The translations under genes were made by a program, and so were the position numbers. Below the pieces are notes generated by a model. That model was not told where the DNA came from. It searched no databases and saw only the letters and a list, made by a program, of their open reading frames with translations. Of a stretch of DNA of 64,000 nt, positions 35,880-46,161 are shown in pieces (the first letter of the stretch is position 1; every line of letters begins with the position of its first letter). The DNA is from Coleofasciculus sp. FACHB-T130 (GTDB taxonomy: Bacteria; Cyanobacteriota; Cyanobacteriia; Cyanobacteriales; FACHB-T130). The stretch spans positions 61,035 to 125,034 of the forward strand of contig NZ_JACJOG010000051.1 in assembly GCF_014695375.1 (NCBI RefSeq). Reading direction: 5' to 3'.

Positions 35880-36932
35880 TGCACTGCACCCTAAAAGATT
35901 CATCCCCTCAGACATGATGTCACCCGTGCGATCGCCCTCATCCAGAACTTGCATCACCGCTTGCTCGATTCTGTCGGCAGCAGCAGGCTGGTCTAAGGCG
36001 TAGCGCAGCATCATCGCTGCACTCAGAACCTGCGCCAGCGGATTTGCTTTATCCTGCCCAGCGATATCGGGGGCAGAACCGTGGACGGGTTCAAAGACAC
36101 CAGGACCAGATGCACCTAAACTGGCAGAAGGTAACATTCCAATACTGCCGGTAAGCATAGCGGCAGCATCAGACAGGATATCACCAAATAGATTACCTGT
36201 CACAATTGTGTCGAATTGTTTAGGCCAGCGAAGAAGTTGCATAGCAGCGGCGTCTACATAGAGGTGAGACAATTCCACATCTGGATATTCTTTCGAGAGC
36301 GCAGTTATGCGATCGCGCCACAACTGCGATACTTCCAGCACATTTGATTTATCCACCGAACATAGCTTTCCACTACGTTTTTGCGCTGTCTCAAAGGCTA
36401 CTCGCCCAATCCGGTCAATCTCTGATTCCGTATAAGCCATTGTATTGACGCCGCGCTTCTCGCCTGTTTCCGTAGCAAAAACTCCTCTCGGTTCCCCAAA
36501 GTAGATACCACCAGTCAATTCGCGCACCACCATGATATCAACGCCCTCGACCACTTCCCGTTTCAAGGACGAAGCATCCACTAACTGGGGTAATATTTTG
36601 GCGGGACGCAAATTGGCGAATAAGCCAAGACCAGCCCTGAGTCCTAGTAAACCCGTTTCCGGGCGTTGATGGCGAGGGAGGTTATCCCACTTATAACCGC
36701 CAATAGCAGCGAGTAAAACAGCATCGCTATTGCGGCATGTTTCCAACGTTTGGGCGGGTAGCGGTTCTCCCGTAGCGTCAATCGCCGCACCCCCCACAAG
36801 GGCTTCTTGAAATTCAAACTGAATCTCAAATTGTTTCCCGACAAGTTTCAACACGTCTACCGCTACTGCCATAATTTCAGGGCCAATGCCATCGCCGGGA
36901 AGTAGGGTAATACGGTAGTTCTGCTGTGTCAT
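35838..36932 (-). CDS. leuB: 3-isopropylmalate dehydrogenase
   Basis: The 364-residue protein has the LeuB blocks [12 protein letters not shown], the substrate-arginine region ([14 protein letters not shown]), [15 protein letters not shown], the DKSNVL segment, [16 protein letters not shown] and [11 protein letters not shown]. It oxidatively decarboxylates 3-isopropylmalate in leucine synthesis. The last residues read [13 protein letters not shown]; a 26-base duplication has replaced the expected MGNAL(I/T)QALEQS ending. The core and active site are intact, so activity is probably kept. Confidence 0.96.
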   Translation of the reverse strand: MTQQNYRITLLPGDGIGPEIMAVAVDVLKLVGKQFEIQFEFQEALVGGAAIDATGEPLPAQTLETCRNSDAVLLAAIGGYKWDNLPRHQRPETGLLGLRAGLGLFANLRPAKILPQLVDASSLKREVVEGVDIMVVRELTGGIYFGEPRGVFATETGEKRGVNTMAYTESEIDRIGRVAFETAQKRSGKLCSVDKSNVLEVSQLWRDRITALSKEYPDVELSHLYVDAAAMQLLRWPKQFDTIVTGNLFGDILSDAAAMLTGSIGMLPSASLGASGPGVFEPVHGSAPDIAGQDKANPLAQVLSAAMMLRYALDQPAAADRIEQAVMQVLDEGDRTGDIMSEGMNLLGCSAMGNALTQALWAMH

Positions 36933-37842
36933 AGGTTGTTCAAAACTCTTGCGAGTTATTAATCATACAGGGGAAATGTACCTGAAAAACGTTCAGATTC
37001 AGTTACAATCTGCCCAGCTAGAGCTAAAGCCCAGCTAGACCTAAATAGGTGCGGGAATACCAGCAATTCCTCTGATTGCTAACTTTCTGCCAAAAAAGAA
37101 GGCGGTGAGGGCAGCTAGGAGCGGGATGTCTGAGAAGTTGGTTATAACACCATTCATAATGTAATGGGCAAAGCATTCAGTCAATGCTGCTAACAAGGAG
37201 AAATTGCCGCTCGAATCCTTCGTCTCTATAAAATGTCAATACTATTTTTCAGCATTTTATCAGCTCGATATCGGATGATTTATGTGCCATTGTCGAAGTT
37301 GATTTAGGAGTCGTGTCTTTTACTAACTGGCTTTTGAAGCTCTTTGGAATTTATTAAATAGTTGTAAGTAAGAAAGTTCAAGATGAAAAAATAAAATATC
37401 TAAGGCTGATTCGCAAGCAAATTTATTAAAGATTTTTTCAATAAATGATGTAATGTATTGGAATTGTGAATGTCCAAAAAAACCAGTAAGCTTTATTAAA
37501 GAAAATTAATTAAAATGCTTGCAGAAAATTATTAAAGATTACAGGCGTGCTTTTTGAGGATTGGAAGAACAGAGCATCCGAATATTAACGAACGGCATTG
37601 ACACAGAGCCAAAAGTGCGATCGCTCTTGTAAGAGCCTTCTAGGCTTAAAGGTGCTAGCTGAACCAAATAGTAAAATGTTTTATCCGGCTGAAATTATTA
37701 TAAATTGGGACAAATTAAGGAATTACAAGGCTAATCGGTTCTGAAATCTTGTTTAAATTTCAGAAACGCTCGTGGCAAATGCTGTAGGTAAAGGCTACGC
37801 TAGCACTCAAGCAAGCCATCTTACAGTCAACCCTCAGCAGCT
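36933..37842. other. Long gene-free stretch between leuB and the ABC transporter
   Basis: About 910 AT-rich bases between divergent genes. The only coding hint is a minus-strand frame of 38 codons from ATG 37157 to TAG 37041-37043 (MNGVITNFSDIPLLAALTAFFF), whose upstream extension has the similar words NFSLLAALT; the product would be hydrophobic. No RNA gene or repeat array was recognised. It must hold the promoters of leuB and the ABC genes. Confidence 0.4.
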
Positions 37843-38793
37843 ATGGCAAAAGAACTGGCAATTCAAACTTGTGGACTCACCAAGCAATTCGATCGACATA
37901 TTGCAGTTAATGATATTGATTTACAGGTAAAAGCTGGTGAAGTCTATGGACTAATTGGACCGAATGGAGCCGGTAAAACAACGTTGCTGCGGATGTTGGC
38001 GGCGGCTGAAGAGCCAACAACAGGTGAAATTTATATTAATGGCGATCGCCTGCAACGCGATCACAGCAACCCTACCCTGAAGCGGCGACTCGGCTATCTA
38101 CCTGATGACTTCCCCCTGTACGACGATTTGACAGTCTGGGACTACCTAGACTATTTTGGGCGTCTCTACCGCTTGCGAGAACCACACCGCAGCCAGCGCC
38201 TGCGGGAAGTTTTAGAACTGGTGCAGCTAACGGGTAAGCGCAATAGCATGATTGCCACTCTCTCGCGGGGGATGAAACAGCGCCTGAGTCTGGCGCGGAC
38301 AATTATTCACGAACCGATTTTGCTGCTATTGGATGAACCCGTTTCGGGATTAGATCCCCTTGCCAGGATGCAGTTTCGGGAAATCATCAAGGTATTGCAG
38401 GAAGCCGGGATGACGATTGTCATTTCGTCACACGTCCTTAGTGACTTAGAGGAACTTTGCACCTCAGTAGGCATCATGGAACTCGGCTTTCTCGTAGAAA
38501 GTTCGCCACTCAAGGAACTTCGCCGCCGCCTCAGCCGCCAGCAAATTTTCTTGTCTACGTTGGGTAAGCTAGAGTCACTTGTATCAAAGCTGAGAAACCA
38601 TCCTTTAGTCGAAGAATTGGAGGTGATGGCGGGACAAGAGCGAGTGCGCCTTTACTTTTCTGGGGGTCAGGAAGATTGTGCTAAGTTGTTGCGATCGCTT
38701 GTTGAATCTGACATCCCTCTGACCGAATTTCATTGCACTCAGGAAGACTTGGAAACCATTTTCCTGAAGCTGGGACACCAGCAAGCATCATAA
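37843..38793 (+). CDS. ABC transporter ATP-binding protein
   Basis: The 316-residue ATPase has Walker A GPNGAGKTTLL, a signature LSRGMKQRL, Walker B ILLLDEPVSGLDP, and switch His in VISSHVLSDLEE. The C-terminal 90 residues are a regulatory domain. It is the first gene of a set with two membrane proteins downstream on the same strand. Its substrate is unknown; an export role is typical for this subfamily (ABC-2 type). Confidence 0.95.
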   Translation: MAKELAIQTCGLTKQFDRHIAVNDIDLQVKAGEVYGLIGPNGAGKTTLLRMLAAAEEPTTGEIYINGDRLQRDHSNPTLKRRLGYLPDDFPLYDDLTVWDYLDYFGRLYRLREPHRSQRLREVLELVQLTGKRNSMIATLSRGMKQRLSLARTIIHEPILLLLDEPVSGLDPLARMQFREIIKVLQEAGMTIVISSHVLSDLEELCTSVGIMELGFLVESSPLKELRRRLSRQQIFLSTLGKLESLVSKLRNHPLVEELEVMAGQERVRLYFSGGQEDCAKLLRSLVESDIPLTEFHCTQEDLETIFLKLGHQQAS

Positions 38794-38803
38794 GACAAGA
38801 TTG

Positions 38804-38840
38804 AGGACTGAGGACTGAGGACTGAAGGCTTTGGACTGAG
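38804..38840. repeat. Heptamer tandem repeat (GAGGACT type)
   Basis: Three copies of GAGGACT, then degenerate GAAGG/GGACTGAG copies, in the gap between the ATPase and first permease genes. The same heptamer is far longer at 49254-49320. Confidence 0.75.
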
Positions 38841-38896
38841 TTATTAACAATGCTTACTCTTCACTCAGCACTGAATTTAATTCTGGAGATTTTTTA

Positions 38897-40630
38897 GTGA
38901 TGAAAATTAATTGGAGCGACCGGCTGGGAGATTGGAATCCCCAGCTGTTACGAGAAATTAAAGGGCGTCTTAAACCCCGAAATGTATTAATTGCAGTAGC
39001 GATCGCGCTGATGGGTCAAATGCTACTGCTGATGAGTTTCGCAACTCAACTGCCAGTTGATACGGGTATGGGCGATATCTACAGTAGATATTGCCTAGAC
39101 AATCGTCCTGGTTATGGGCAGAGGTGCCTTGTAGATGCCCTGGGCAATTTTGCCATTAACTGGCAGTTGTGGTGGCTAGATGTGTTCGTGTGGCTGAGTG
39201 TTATTGGCTTCATGACCGTCTTGGTGGCTGGCACCTATATGCTAATTAGCGACCTATCGCGGGAAGAAAATCGCGGCACGCTGAATTTCATTCGCCTCAG
39301 CCCCCAGTCAACAACCAGTATTTTCAGCGGTAAGCTGCTGGGAGTGCCGATTTTACTTTATCTCCTAGCCGGTCTGGCGATTCCTTTGCATTTGTTGGCG
39401 GGTCTGTCGGCTGAAATTCCTTTAGTTCTCATTCTGGGGTTTTATGGTGTCGTGGTTGCCAGCGCCGCTTGCATCTACAGCGCCGCCTTACTTTATGGAT
39501 TGGTCGCCGGTGGACTCGGTGGATTTCAATCTTGGATTGGCAGCGGCATCGTGCTGATGTTCTTGAGCCTTATGACTGGCTTGAGCCTTAACAGCAGCAC
39601 AATCATCCATAATTCCCCCCTAGATTGGCTGCATCTATTTTCTCCTTCAATTGTGCTGGCATACCTCATTGATGCCAGTTCTCAAGGAAGTGCCTATTCA
39701 ACGTCAATGGGAATGGCGCAACTGGAAGCCTGGAAATGGTTTTACTTACCTCTAGGTACCAGCATCTGGAATGTCATCGGCTTTAGCGTGCTGAACTATG
39801 CGGTGGGAACTTTATGGTTTTGGCAAGGGATGAAGCGTTGCTTTCACAATCCCAGTACGACTCTCCTCAGCAAACGGCAGAGTTATATAATGACGGCTTG
39901 CTTTGAAGTGGCTGTTCTGGGATTTGCCCTAACCTTACCAAAATGGCGCGCAGATAATCCAGAATCTATACCAGGCGGACTGTTTGATAATTTTGGTGGT
40001 TTGCTGTTGTTAAATTTGCCGCTGTTCTTGTGTCTGATGGCGGCGTTGTCGCCTCACCGCCAAGTTTTGCAGGATTGGGCGCGTTACCGACGGGAGAAAA
40101 CATCTTCTCGCGTGAAAAACTTGGTGCAGGATTTGGTTTGGGGGGAAAAAAGCCCCTCAGTGGTAGCAGTGGCACTGAATTTACTGATTGCTTCAACTAT
40201 CATGGTGCCTTGGATACTCCTTTGGCCTGCAAGTGCGTATAAAGCATCAGCGCTGGCGACCCTCCTGCTGAGTGTCAATTTAATCTTGATTTACGCAGGC
40301 GTCGCTCAGCTAATGCTGTTCATGAAGACACCGAAGCGATCGCTCTGGGCAGCGAGTACAGTGGCTGGATTGATTATATTGCCGCCGATTGTGTTCGGCT
40401 TACTATCAATCTCTCCGGCTAAAATCCCTGGCGTATGGCTGTTTTCCGTCTTCGCCTGGGGTGCTGTAAAAGATGCTGCTGCGACTAGCCTGGGTCTGGC
40501 AGTGCTGGGTCAGTGGCTAATGTTCAGCTTGTTGAGTATTCAGACAGCGCGACAGTTACGACAGGCGGGTGAGTCCGCGTCGAAATCGTTGATGTCCAAT
40601 CGTTCCTCTTTACCCGCTAACGGCTTGTAG
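38897..40630 (+). CDS. ABC transporter permease (ABC-2-like), first copy
   Basis: The 577-residue polytopic protein starts RLGDWNPQLLREIKGRLKPR, a cytoplasmic lead-in, followed by about 12 predicted membrane helices and a cytoplasmic loop RYRREKTSSRVKN near 395. GTG 38897 and ATG 38900 are both possible starts; GGAG lies about eight bases before the GTG. It probably forms the channel of the ATPase encoded upstream. A close homologue follows directly. Confidence 0.88.
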   Translation: MMKINWSDRLGDWNPQLLREIKGRLKPRNVLIAVAIALMGQMLLLMSFATQLPVDTGMGDIYSRYCLDNRPGYGQRCLVDALGNFAINWQLWWLDVFVWLSVIGFMTVLVAGTYMLISDLSREENRGTLNFIRLSPQSTTSIFSGKLLGVPILLYLLAGLAIPLHLLAGLSAEIPLVLILGFYGVVVASAACIYSAALLYGLVAGGLGGFQSWIGSGIVLMFLSLMTGLSLNSSTIIHNSPLDWLHLFSPSIVLAYLIDASSQGSAYSTSMGMAQLEAWKWFYLPLGTSIWNVIGFSVLNYAVGTLWFWQGMKRCFHNPSTTLLSKRQSYIMTACFEVAVLGFALTLPKWRADNPESIPGGLFDNFGGLLLLNLPLFLCLMAALSPHRQVLQDWARYRREKTSSRVKNLVQDLVWGEKSPSVVAVALNLLIASTIMVPWILLWPASAYKASALATLLLSVNLILIYAGVAQLMLFMKTPKRSLWAASTVAGLIILPPIVFGLLSISPAKIPGVWLFSVFAWGAVKDAAATSLGLAVLGQWLMFSLLSIQTARQLRQAGESASKSLMSNRSSLPANGL

Positions 40631-40678
40631 AGATAGCGATCGCTCGAATCGAATTCTCGGACACAAACGAATCTAGAA

Positions 40679-40708
40679 AAACCCGTTTTCTGCCTCGAAA
40701 ACGGGTTT
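40679..40708 (+). terminator. Hairpin between the two permease genes
   Basis: AAACCCGTTTTC and GAAAACGGGTTT form a 12-base stem with a short loop, followed by CTTCTC rather than a long T run. It may partly terminate transcription so the second permease is made in a different amount. Confidence 0.65.
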
Positions 40709-40740
40709 CTTCTCAAAATTTGCGATCAAGGAAAACAGAG

Positions 40741-42360
40741 ATGAACCTACTTTGGATGGAGCGATTGGGCGATTGGAACCCTCAGTTTCTGCGCGAACTC
40801 AAAGGACAACTGAAAACTCGCAAGTTAGCGATCGCTATTAGTGTCTCTTTGATTAGTCAGTTTTTACTGGTCTTGTATTTTTACGAACAACTAAATTTGG
40901 ATGGAACCTACAGCAGCTTTTGTGTAAGAACCAGTAACTACAACTGCCGTTTGGATGCTGCCGGTGAGATTGTCATTGACTGGCAGCAGTGGTGGCAAAC
41001 CCTATTCAGCATTTTGAATTGGACTTTGCCTCTTATCTTATTACTCGCTGGGGTCTATATGATTCTCAGCGACCTTGGTAAAGAAGAGCGTCGAGGCACC
41101 CTGAATTTCATTCGATTGAGTCCCCAATCCAGTCAAAGCATTTTGACGGGGAAAATCCTGGGAGTGCCTATTTTACTTTATCTGGGTGTGGCCCTAGCAC
41201 TACCATTGCATTGCTGGTCTGCGATTAGTGCCGGTGTACCTTTTTACTTTCTGGTGAGTTTTTATTTGCTCTCAGGTGTTAGTTACTATTTCTTCTATAG
41301 CGCTGCCTTACTTTATGGATTTTTGAGCGAATTTCAAGCTTCGTCAGCCAGTTTTTTAACCTTTGTATTTGCTTTGCCTTGGCTAAATGTAATTAATTGG
41401 TCTGTGTCCCTGGTTACACAGGCCAATTATGATTGGAGCGATTCAGTACTATACTATTGGCAATGGTTTTATATACCGCTCGGTAGTAACTTTTTGTTAG
41501 CTGAGACCTTTGCAATTCTAACTTTTAGTTTGTGGACTTACTGGATTTGGCAAGCCTTAAATCGGCGTTTTGCTAATGCCAACGCCACGCTTATCAGCAA
41601 AAAACAAAGTTACTGGATGGTCGCTTATTTTGAATTCCTGCTTCTAGGTTTTTGTCTACAAAAGAACCACTTAAATCCGGCACAATTTGCTGAATCTGGA
41701 TTTCTGTGGGGATTGTTGGTCTTTATGGAAACCGTAAATCTGCTATGGTTCTTGGGTTTAATTGCTGCTTTATCCCCTCACCGTCAGGCATTACAGGATT
41801 GGGCGCGTTACCGCCGCGAAAAGGTTTCTAACCGTAAAAGTTTTTGGAAAAGCGACTTAATGCAGGATTTGCTGTGGGGTGAAAAAAGCCCATCACTGGT
41901 GGCAGTAGCAGTAAATTTGGGCATTAAAACCGTAATTTGGGGTGCTTGGATTCTGTTTTGGCCTCAAAACAGTGGCAAGATTTCAGCTATTTTAGGTTTG
42001 ATCTTGAGCCTAAACTGGATCTTGATATTGGCGGGTATCGCTCAGATGCTGCTATTTATGAAAACAGCAAAGCGATCGCTCTGGGCTGGCATAACTGTAA
42101 TAGCCTTGATTGCATTTCCCCCAATCTTTTTCAGCGTGCTGTCGATGCCATTTTATCAAAGCTCTGGTGTGTGGCTGCTTACCGCCTTTCCGTGGATAGG
42201 GGTAAAAGAAGCCTCCACAATTCCCATTTTTCTGACAATCTTGGGACAGTGGAGCGTTACGACATTGTTAAGCTTACAATTGACGCGGCAGATGCGATTA
42301 GCAGGCGCATCTTCCTCCAAAGCAATCTTTGCCAATCGTCCATCAGCACCCGCCCGCTAG
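40741..42360 (+). CDS. ABC transporter permease (ABC-2-like), second copy
   Basis: From ATG 40741, preceded by AAGGAAAACAGAG, the product has 539 residues. It parallels the first permease throughout: RLGDWNPQFLRELKGQL at the start, EERRGTLNFIRLSPQS, the loop RYRREKVSNRKSFW and the end TRQMRLAGASSSKA. The two arose by tandem duplication and have diverged well, so they could form a heterodimeric channel with the ATPase at 37843. Confidence 0.88.
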   Translation: MNLLWMERLGDWNPQFLRELKGQLKTRKLAIAISVSLISQFLLVLYFYEQLNLDGTYSSFCVRTSNYNCRLDAAGEIVIDWQQWWQTLFSILNWTLPLILLLAGVYMILSDLGKEERRGTLNFIRLSPQSSQSILTGKILGVPILLYLGVALALPLHCWSAISAGVPFYFLVSFYLLSGVSYYFFYSAALLYGFLSEFQASSASFLTFVFALPWLNVINWSVSLVTQANYDWSDSVLYYWQWFYIPLGSNFLLAETFAILTFSLWTYWIWQALNRRFANANATLISKKQSYWMVAYFEFLLLGFCLQKNHLNPAQFAESGFLWGLLVFMETVNLLWFLGLIAALSPHRQALQDWARYRREKVSNRKSFWKSDLMQDLLWGEKSPSLVAVAVNLGIKTVIWGAWILFWPQNSGKISAILGLILSLNWILILAGIAQMLLFMKTAKRSLWAGITVIALIAFPPIFFSVLSMPFYQSSGVWLLTAFPWIGVKEASTIPIFLTILGQWSVTTLLSLQLTRQMRLAGASSSKAIFANRPSAPAR

Positions 42361-42424
42361 AACACTTCAGAGAGGGAGAAATATCGCGACTACTTCTCCC
42401 TCTCTTCCCGCTCTAACTCAATCC

Positions 42425-43354
42425 TCAACCCGACTTTTTGAGCGCCTTTTTCACCAAATCTGGAATTTGAGAAGGGCGCTCTGCTATTGGAATTTTCGCT
42501 TGCTTGAAAGCGGCAATTTTTCGGTTTTCAGGTGTCTGTTCGGCGGCAAGTTCAGCCTGTGGAGAAGCGAGCATCGCTTCCTGACGCCAAAAACCAAGTG
42601 CATTCCCTGGGCCTAAAAGTTTTTCTTGGGGAAGCAAGCGACCGACAAAATATACAATTACTGGCTTATCAAGTGTAGCAACGATGTATTCTGCTGCCGC
42701 CTGTTCATCACTAGAACTGGTATGGCTGATATGGCTGACTAAAACAATGACCTTCGTGTTTTTATCTGCTGCCAAAATTTCCAGCCATTGTACGACAGAA
42801 GATCCGACAAATGGCTCGCTGCCAATACTGACAGCAATCGACTGACCATAACCGGCTCGTGTCATTTCCCCGGCTACTTCGTAGGTGAGATTGCCGCTGC
42901 GGCTGAGCAGTCCCACTGATCCAGGGCTATAAAATTCAGGTTCATGAGTGCCTAGTAAAACCTTGCCTGGAACAATAATCCCAGCACTGCTGGGACCGAC
43001 GATGAGAGTTTGAGTCGCCTCTGCCTTTCTGAGCAGCCGAACCATATCCAGGGGAGGTATCCCACCCGTAATCAGAATAATTTGTCGGATACCTGCTGCG
43101 ATCGCTTCTAGCGCAGCATCAAGCGCCGCGTAAGGTCGTACAAAGATAATGCTAATGTCAACCGCTCCGACCGACTGTATCGCCTGCTCTACCAGGTCGA
43201 ACACCGGAATGCCATCCAGCGTTTGCCCTCCCTGACCGGCACTGACCCCAGCTACTACCTTCGTGCCGTAAGCTGTCATTCGGGCAGTGTAGGTTGACGC
43301 AAGTGGTTCTGCGATGCCTTGTATCAGGATTTTACTGTCTGGCGTTAACTTCAT
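42425..43354 (-). CDS. Succinyl-CoA synthetase alpha-like protein lacking the catalytic His
   Basis: The 309-residue protein follows SucD from start to end: a CoA-binding Rossmann part (ILIQGIAEPLAS, VVAGVSAGQGGQ), GLLSRSGNLTYE, and a ligase half. The active-site motif of SucD, GHAGAI with the phosphorylated His, reads GPGNAL at 248-253 here, with Pro249 in place of His. The preceding GEIGG region is also changed (SHISHTSS). It therefore cannot work by the usual phosphohistidine route. Its partner is the beta-like gene upstream. Confidence 0.85.
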   Translation of the reverse strand: MKLTPDSKILIQGIAEPLASTYTARMTAYGTKVVAGVSAGQGGQTLDGIPVFDLVEQAIQSVGAVDISIIFVRPYAALDAALEAIAAGIRQIILITGGIPPLDMVRLLRKAEATQTLIVGPSSAGIIVPGKVLLGTHEPEFYSPGSVGLLSRSGNLTYEVAGEMTRAGYGQSIAVSIGSEPFVGSSVVQWLEILAADKNTKVIVLVSHISHTSSSDEQAAAEYIVATLDKPVIVYFVGRLLPQEKLLGPGNALGFWRQEAMLASPQAELAAEQTPENRKIAAFKQAKIPIAERPSQIPDLVKKALKKSG

Positions 43355-43567
43355 GATCCTTTACCAAAGTCTATTTTCCATGCAACGTTCGTGCGCGAAC
43401 AGCACATGAGGTCTAATAACAAATGTCGGTATCTAACATCTCCTATACATCTATATCAGGTTGAGATGAGCGAGTCAGGTTGACAGGAGCAAGCCAACGT
43501 CCTGAATGTAACTTTAATGCCAAGCAAAGCAGCATGAAAGCTCGACCGCTAAAACAACCTTGCCTCA

Positions 43568-44866
43568 CTATTTGGTGCTGGGAGTCCCGGATCTACTTTT
43601 AGCTGCTGCTTTGGCTAGGGAAATCGCTTGCTCAACAGCGTCATCCAGATTATCGCTCCAGTGTACGGGCATCGTGGCTAGAGGCTCTTGGCTTTTGTCG
43701 AGTTCGCCACCTGCTAAGCGCACAACAAATTGGGGAAGCAGGGTGAGAAATTCTGGTCTGCGATCGCCGATCCGGGTGCGAGAGTCCTTGGGGCTGGGTG
43801 TACTAACCCGTCGAGTCATTCGCTGCGGATGCTCTGTCATTTCATTAACTTTTCGTTGCAGATATGAATCAATCACTGCAACGACTTCCTGACTCGCTGC
43901 GGTATTGCCCAAAATATTAACCAGCAATACTTTAATATTTTTATTTTGAGTGAGACGCTCCAGCGCTTGTTCGAGCTGTTCTCTCCAAGATGCGGGTGTC
44001 AAATTTCCACTCGCCTCCTCACCCACAATTAGGCAAAGTCTCGGCTTACCGCCAGCGCTGTAAACCAAATCTACCATTGCCATCGCCAAGCTGGTGCCGT
44101 TACAGAGAATCCCAATATTACCATCTCGATTCAGCCAGTTCTGAATGGGTAGAAACTTACCGGGATCGATGTCTGTAGGCGTTTCCTTCGCGATATCGGA
44201 CTGAGGCATTTTTGCCGCTAGAGAAGCCAAAGCGGGATGACGTCTAAGAGCAGCATCATTGACTGTAATTTTGCCATCTAAAGCCATCAATTCGCCTGTA
44301 GGACTTACACCTAGGGGATTGATTTCTACTCCATCTAAATCGTTTTGGACAAACAGATGGTACATCTTTTCGATAACGGTGCTAACTGACTGGATCAAGG
44401 AACCTTGGAGTCCCATTTTCAGAGTCAGATGGCGGGCATAAAAAGAGGAAAATTCTTGGTCAACAACTACTTGCTGAAGAAGCTCCATCACCGCTTCCAA
44501 GTTCATGCCTCCTTGTGAGGAACCTAGCAGCACCGGGCGACGAAGGTCGTAGTCTAGGGTGACGGCTAGATAAAATTCACGAGTAGCATCGTATTTTGCT
44601 TCTGCTAGAAGCACTTGGGGATATTCACCCAGAATCGGCAAATTAAAAATCGTCCGTGCTGCCGCGATCGCATCGATGGTATTTTCTGCAAATCGAATTC
44701 CACCCGCTCTACCCCGTCCACCAGCACGCACTTGCGATTTTAGGACAACCGGGTAAGGAATTTGCAAACCTTTGAGGTCTCTGGAATTATCAATTCGTTG
44801 AGAAGGCAAAACGGGGATGCCCATCTCCCGAAATAATTCTTTAGCTTGATATTCTAGTAAATCCAT
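43568..44866 (-). CDS. Succinyl-CoA synthetase beta-like protein (divergent)
   Basis: From ATG 44866 the protein has 432 residues. It begins MDLLEYQAKELF like SucC, has an ATP-grasp core (RAGGRGRAGGIR, VEINPLG, LDGKITVNDAA) and a ligase domain. In that domain the usual GNGAGLAM reads CNGTSLAM and the usual NIFGGI reads NILGNT. A TTG nine bases earlier is another possible start. Together with the alpha-like gene after it, it forms a two-gene set. Confidence 0.85.
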   Translation of the reverse strand: MDLLEYQAKELFREMGIPVLPSQRIDNSRDLKGLQIPYPVVLKSQVRAGGRGRAGGIRFAENTIDAIAAARTIFNLPILGEYPQVLLAEAKYDATREFYLAVTLDYDLRRPVLLGSSQGGMNLEAVMELLQQVVVDQEFSSFYARHLTLKMGLQGSLIQSVSTVIEKMYHLFVQNDLDGVEINPLGVSPTGELMALDGKITVNDAALRRHPALASLAAKMPQSDIAKETPTDIDPGKFLPIQNWLNRDGNIGILCNGTSLAMAMVDLVYSAGGKPRLCLIVGEEASGNLTPASWREQLEQALERLTQNKNIKVLLVNILGNTAASQEVVAVIDSYLQRKVNEMTEHPQRMTRRVSTPSPKDSRTRIGDRRPEFLTLLPQFVVRLAGGELDKSQEPLATMPVHWSDNLDDAVEQAISLAKAAAKSRSGTPSTK

Positions 44867-45000
44867 GAATGGCAATTAAGGATGAGGGATGGGGAATGGG
44901 GAATGGTAATTGAGAAAAAAGGGATTCGTTATTCGGCAGTCGCAGCAAACCAAAGACGAATGGCTAACGATAATGACGAGTGACAATTACCCAATCCCGA

Positions 45001-45918
45001 TTACCCCTGTTTCTGACGACTTTGCCAGTCTTTGGCGACTTTATCAATTCCATAGAAACGCTGCCAAAAGGCATCAACCGCCCTGGTAGGCAACACTTTG
45101 TTCATTAAAAACAGTAGAATATCTCCCCCAGTAGCAGCCACGTAGCGGGGACGAGGATGACGGTCGGTGAGCGATCGCACAACCACTTTAGCAACCCGTT
45201 CGGAAGTCCAAGCTCGACTACTGGTTCGTTCCTCTAGCCCTTCTAGCCGCTCAAAAGCAGCCCGGTAAGGTGTATCTTGTGGAGTTGATATCGCTTGCTC
45301 AACCCGTTGCGCTGCTACCGCGAAAAACTCCGTACTGACTGGCCCTGGTTCAATCACGCTGACTTTGATATTGAATGGAGCCAGTTCCATCCGAAGTGCA
45401 TCGCTAATTCCTTCCAAAGCAAATTTAGAGGAACTATATAACCCTCCAAAGGGAAACGCCAGGCGTCCGCCTAGAGAACTAATATTAACGATCCGTCCAC
45501 CCCCTTGGTCCCGCATTCCTGGAATTAAAGCTTGAATTAAGGCAAGCGGGCCGAGTAAATTGACCTGAAACTGCCGCTGCACCGCCTCAAATGGAATCAA
45601 CTCTACTGGTCCCATCTGTCCATATCCGGCATTATTGACCAAGGCATCCACGCGCCCAAAATGGTCGATCGTTTTAGTTGCCAAAGCTTTAGCCTGCTCA
45701 ACTTGAGAGATATCGGTGGGAACAACCAGCACATCAGCACCCGCTTTGCGGCAGAAAGTTGCGACTTCCTCCAATTTTTCCTGGTTTCGAGCTGCTAAGA
45801 CGAGCCGGATTCCCAACGACTGAGTCGCTAAAACTTGCGCCAGAGCAGCGCCAATCCCAGTAGAAGCTCCTGTAATTAGGATGACTTGTTCAGATAGCGG
45901 TGGAGTATCGATCTTCAT
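45001..45918 (-). CDS. Short-chain dehydrogenase/reductase
   Basis: The 305-residue SDR has the cofactor motif TGASTGIGAAL, NNAGYGQMGPVE, the catalytic Ser in ISSLGGRL and the YSSSK catalytic Tyr/Lys pair near 165. Basic residues after the second strand (AARNQEK) suggest NADP(H). The C-terminal part (RYVAATGGDILLFLMNK) is typical of SDRs with lipid-like substrates. Substrate unknown. Confidence 0.88.
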   Translation of the reverse strand: MKIDTPPLSEQVILITGASTGIGAALAQVLATQSLGIRLVLAARNQEKLEEVATFCRKAGADVLVVPTDISQVEQAKALATKTIDHFGRVDALVNNAGYGQMGPVELIPFEAVQRQFQVNLLGPLALIQALIPGMRDQGGGRIVNISSLGGRLAFPFGGLYSSSKFALEGISDALRMELAPFNIKVSVIEPGPVSTEFFAVAAQRVEQAISTPQDTPYRAAFERLEGLEERTSSRAWTSERVAKVVVRSLTDRHPRPRYVAATGGDILLFLMNKVLPTRAVDAFWQRFYGIDKVAKDWQSRQKQG

Positions 45919-46161
45919 AACTTGAGTTCAGTAGGCTAACACCTTAGCCGCGTGCCCGTACAGTTGTTAATGGTAAGCCCTAGCATTGCAAGCAATAGCC
46001 AATTCGCTGTAGCCAAGACAAATTTTTAGATTTTTGATTATATTTTTTAATTATTGCAAGCACTACTGATGCGATTCCTCTGCTTGAAAGTAGAAAATTG
46101 AGCAAGCTTTTTAGCTGTCCTGCCTCAAAATGGAAGAAAGTGAAACGGAGGGTGTTGCTGG

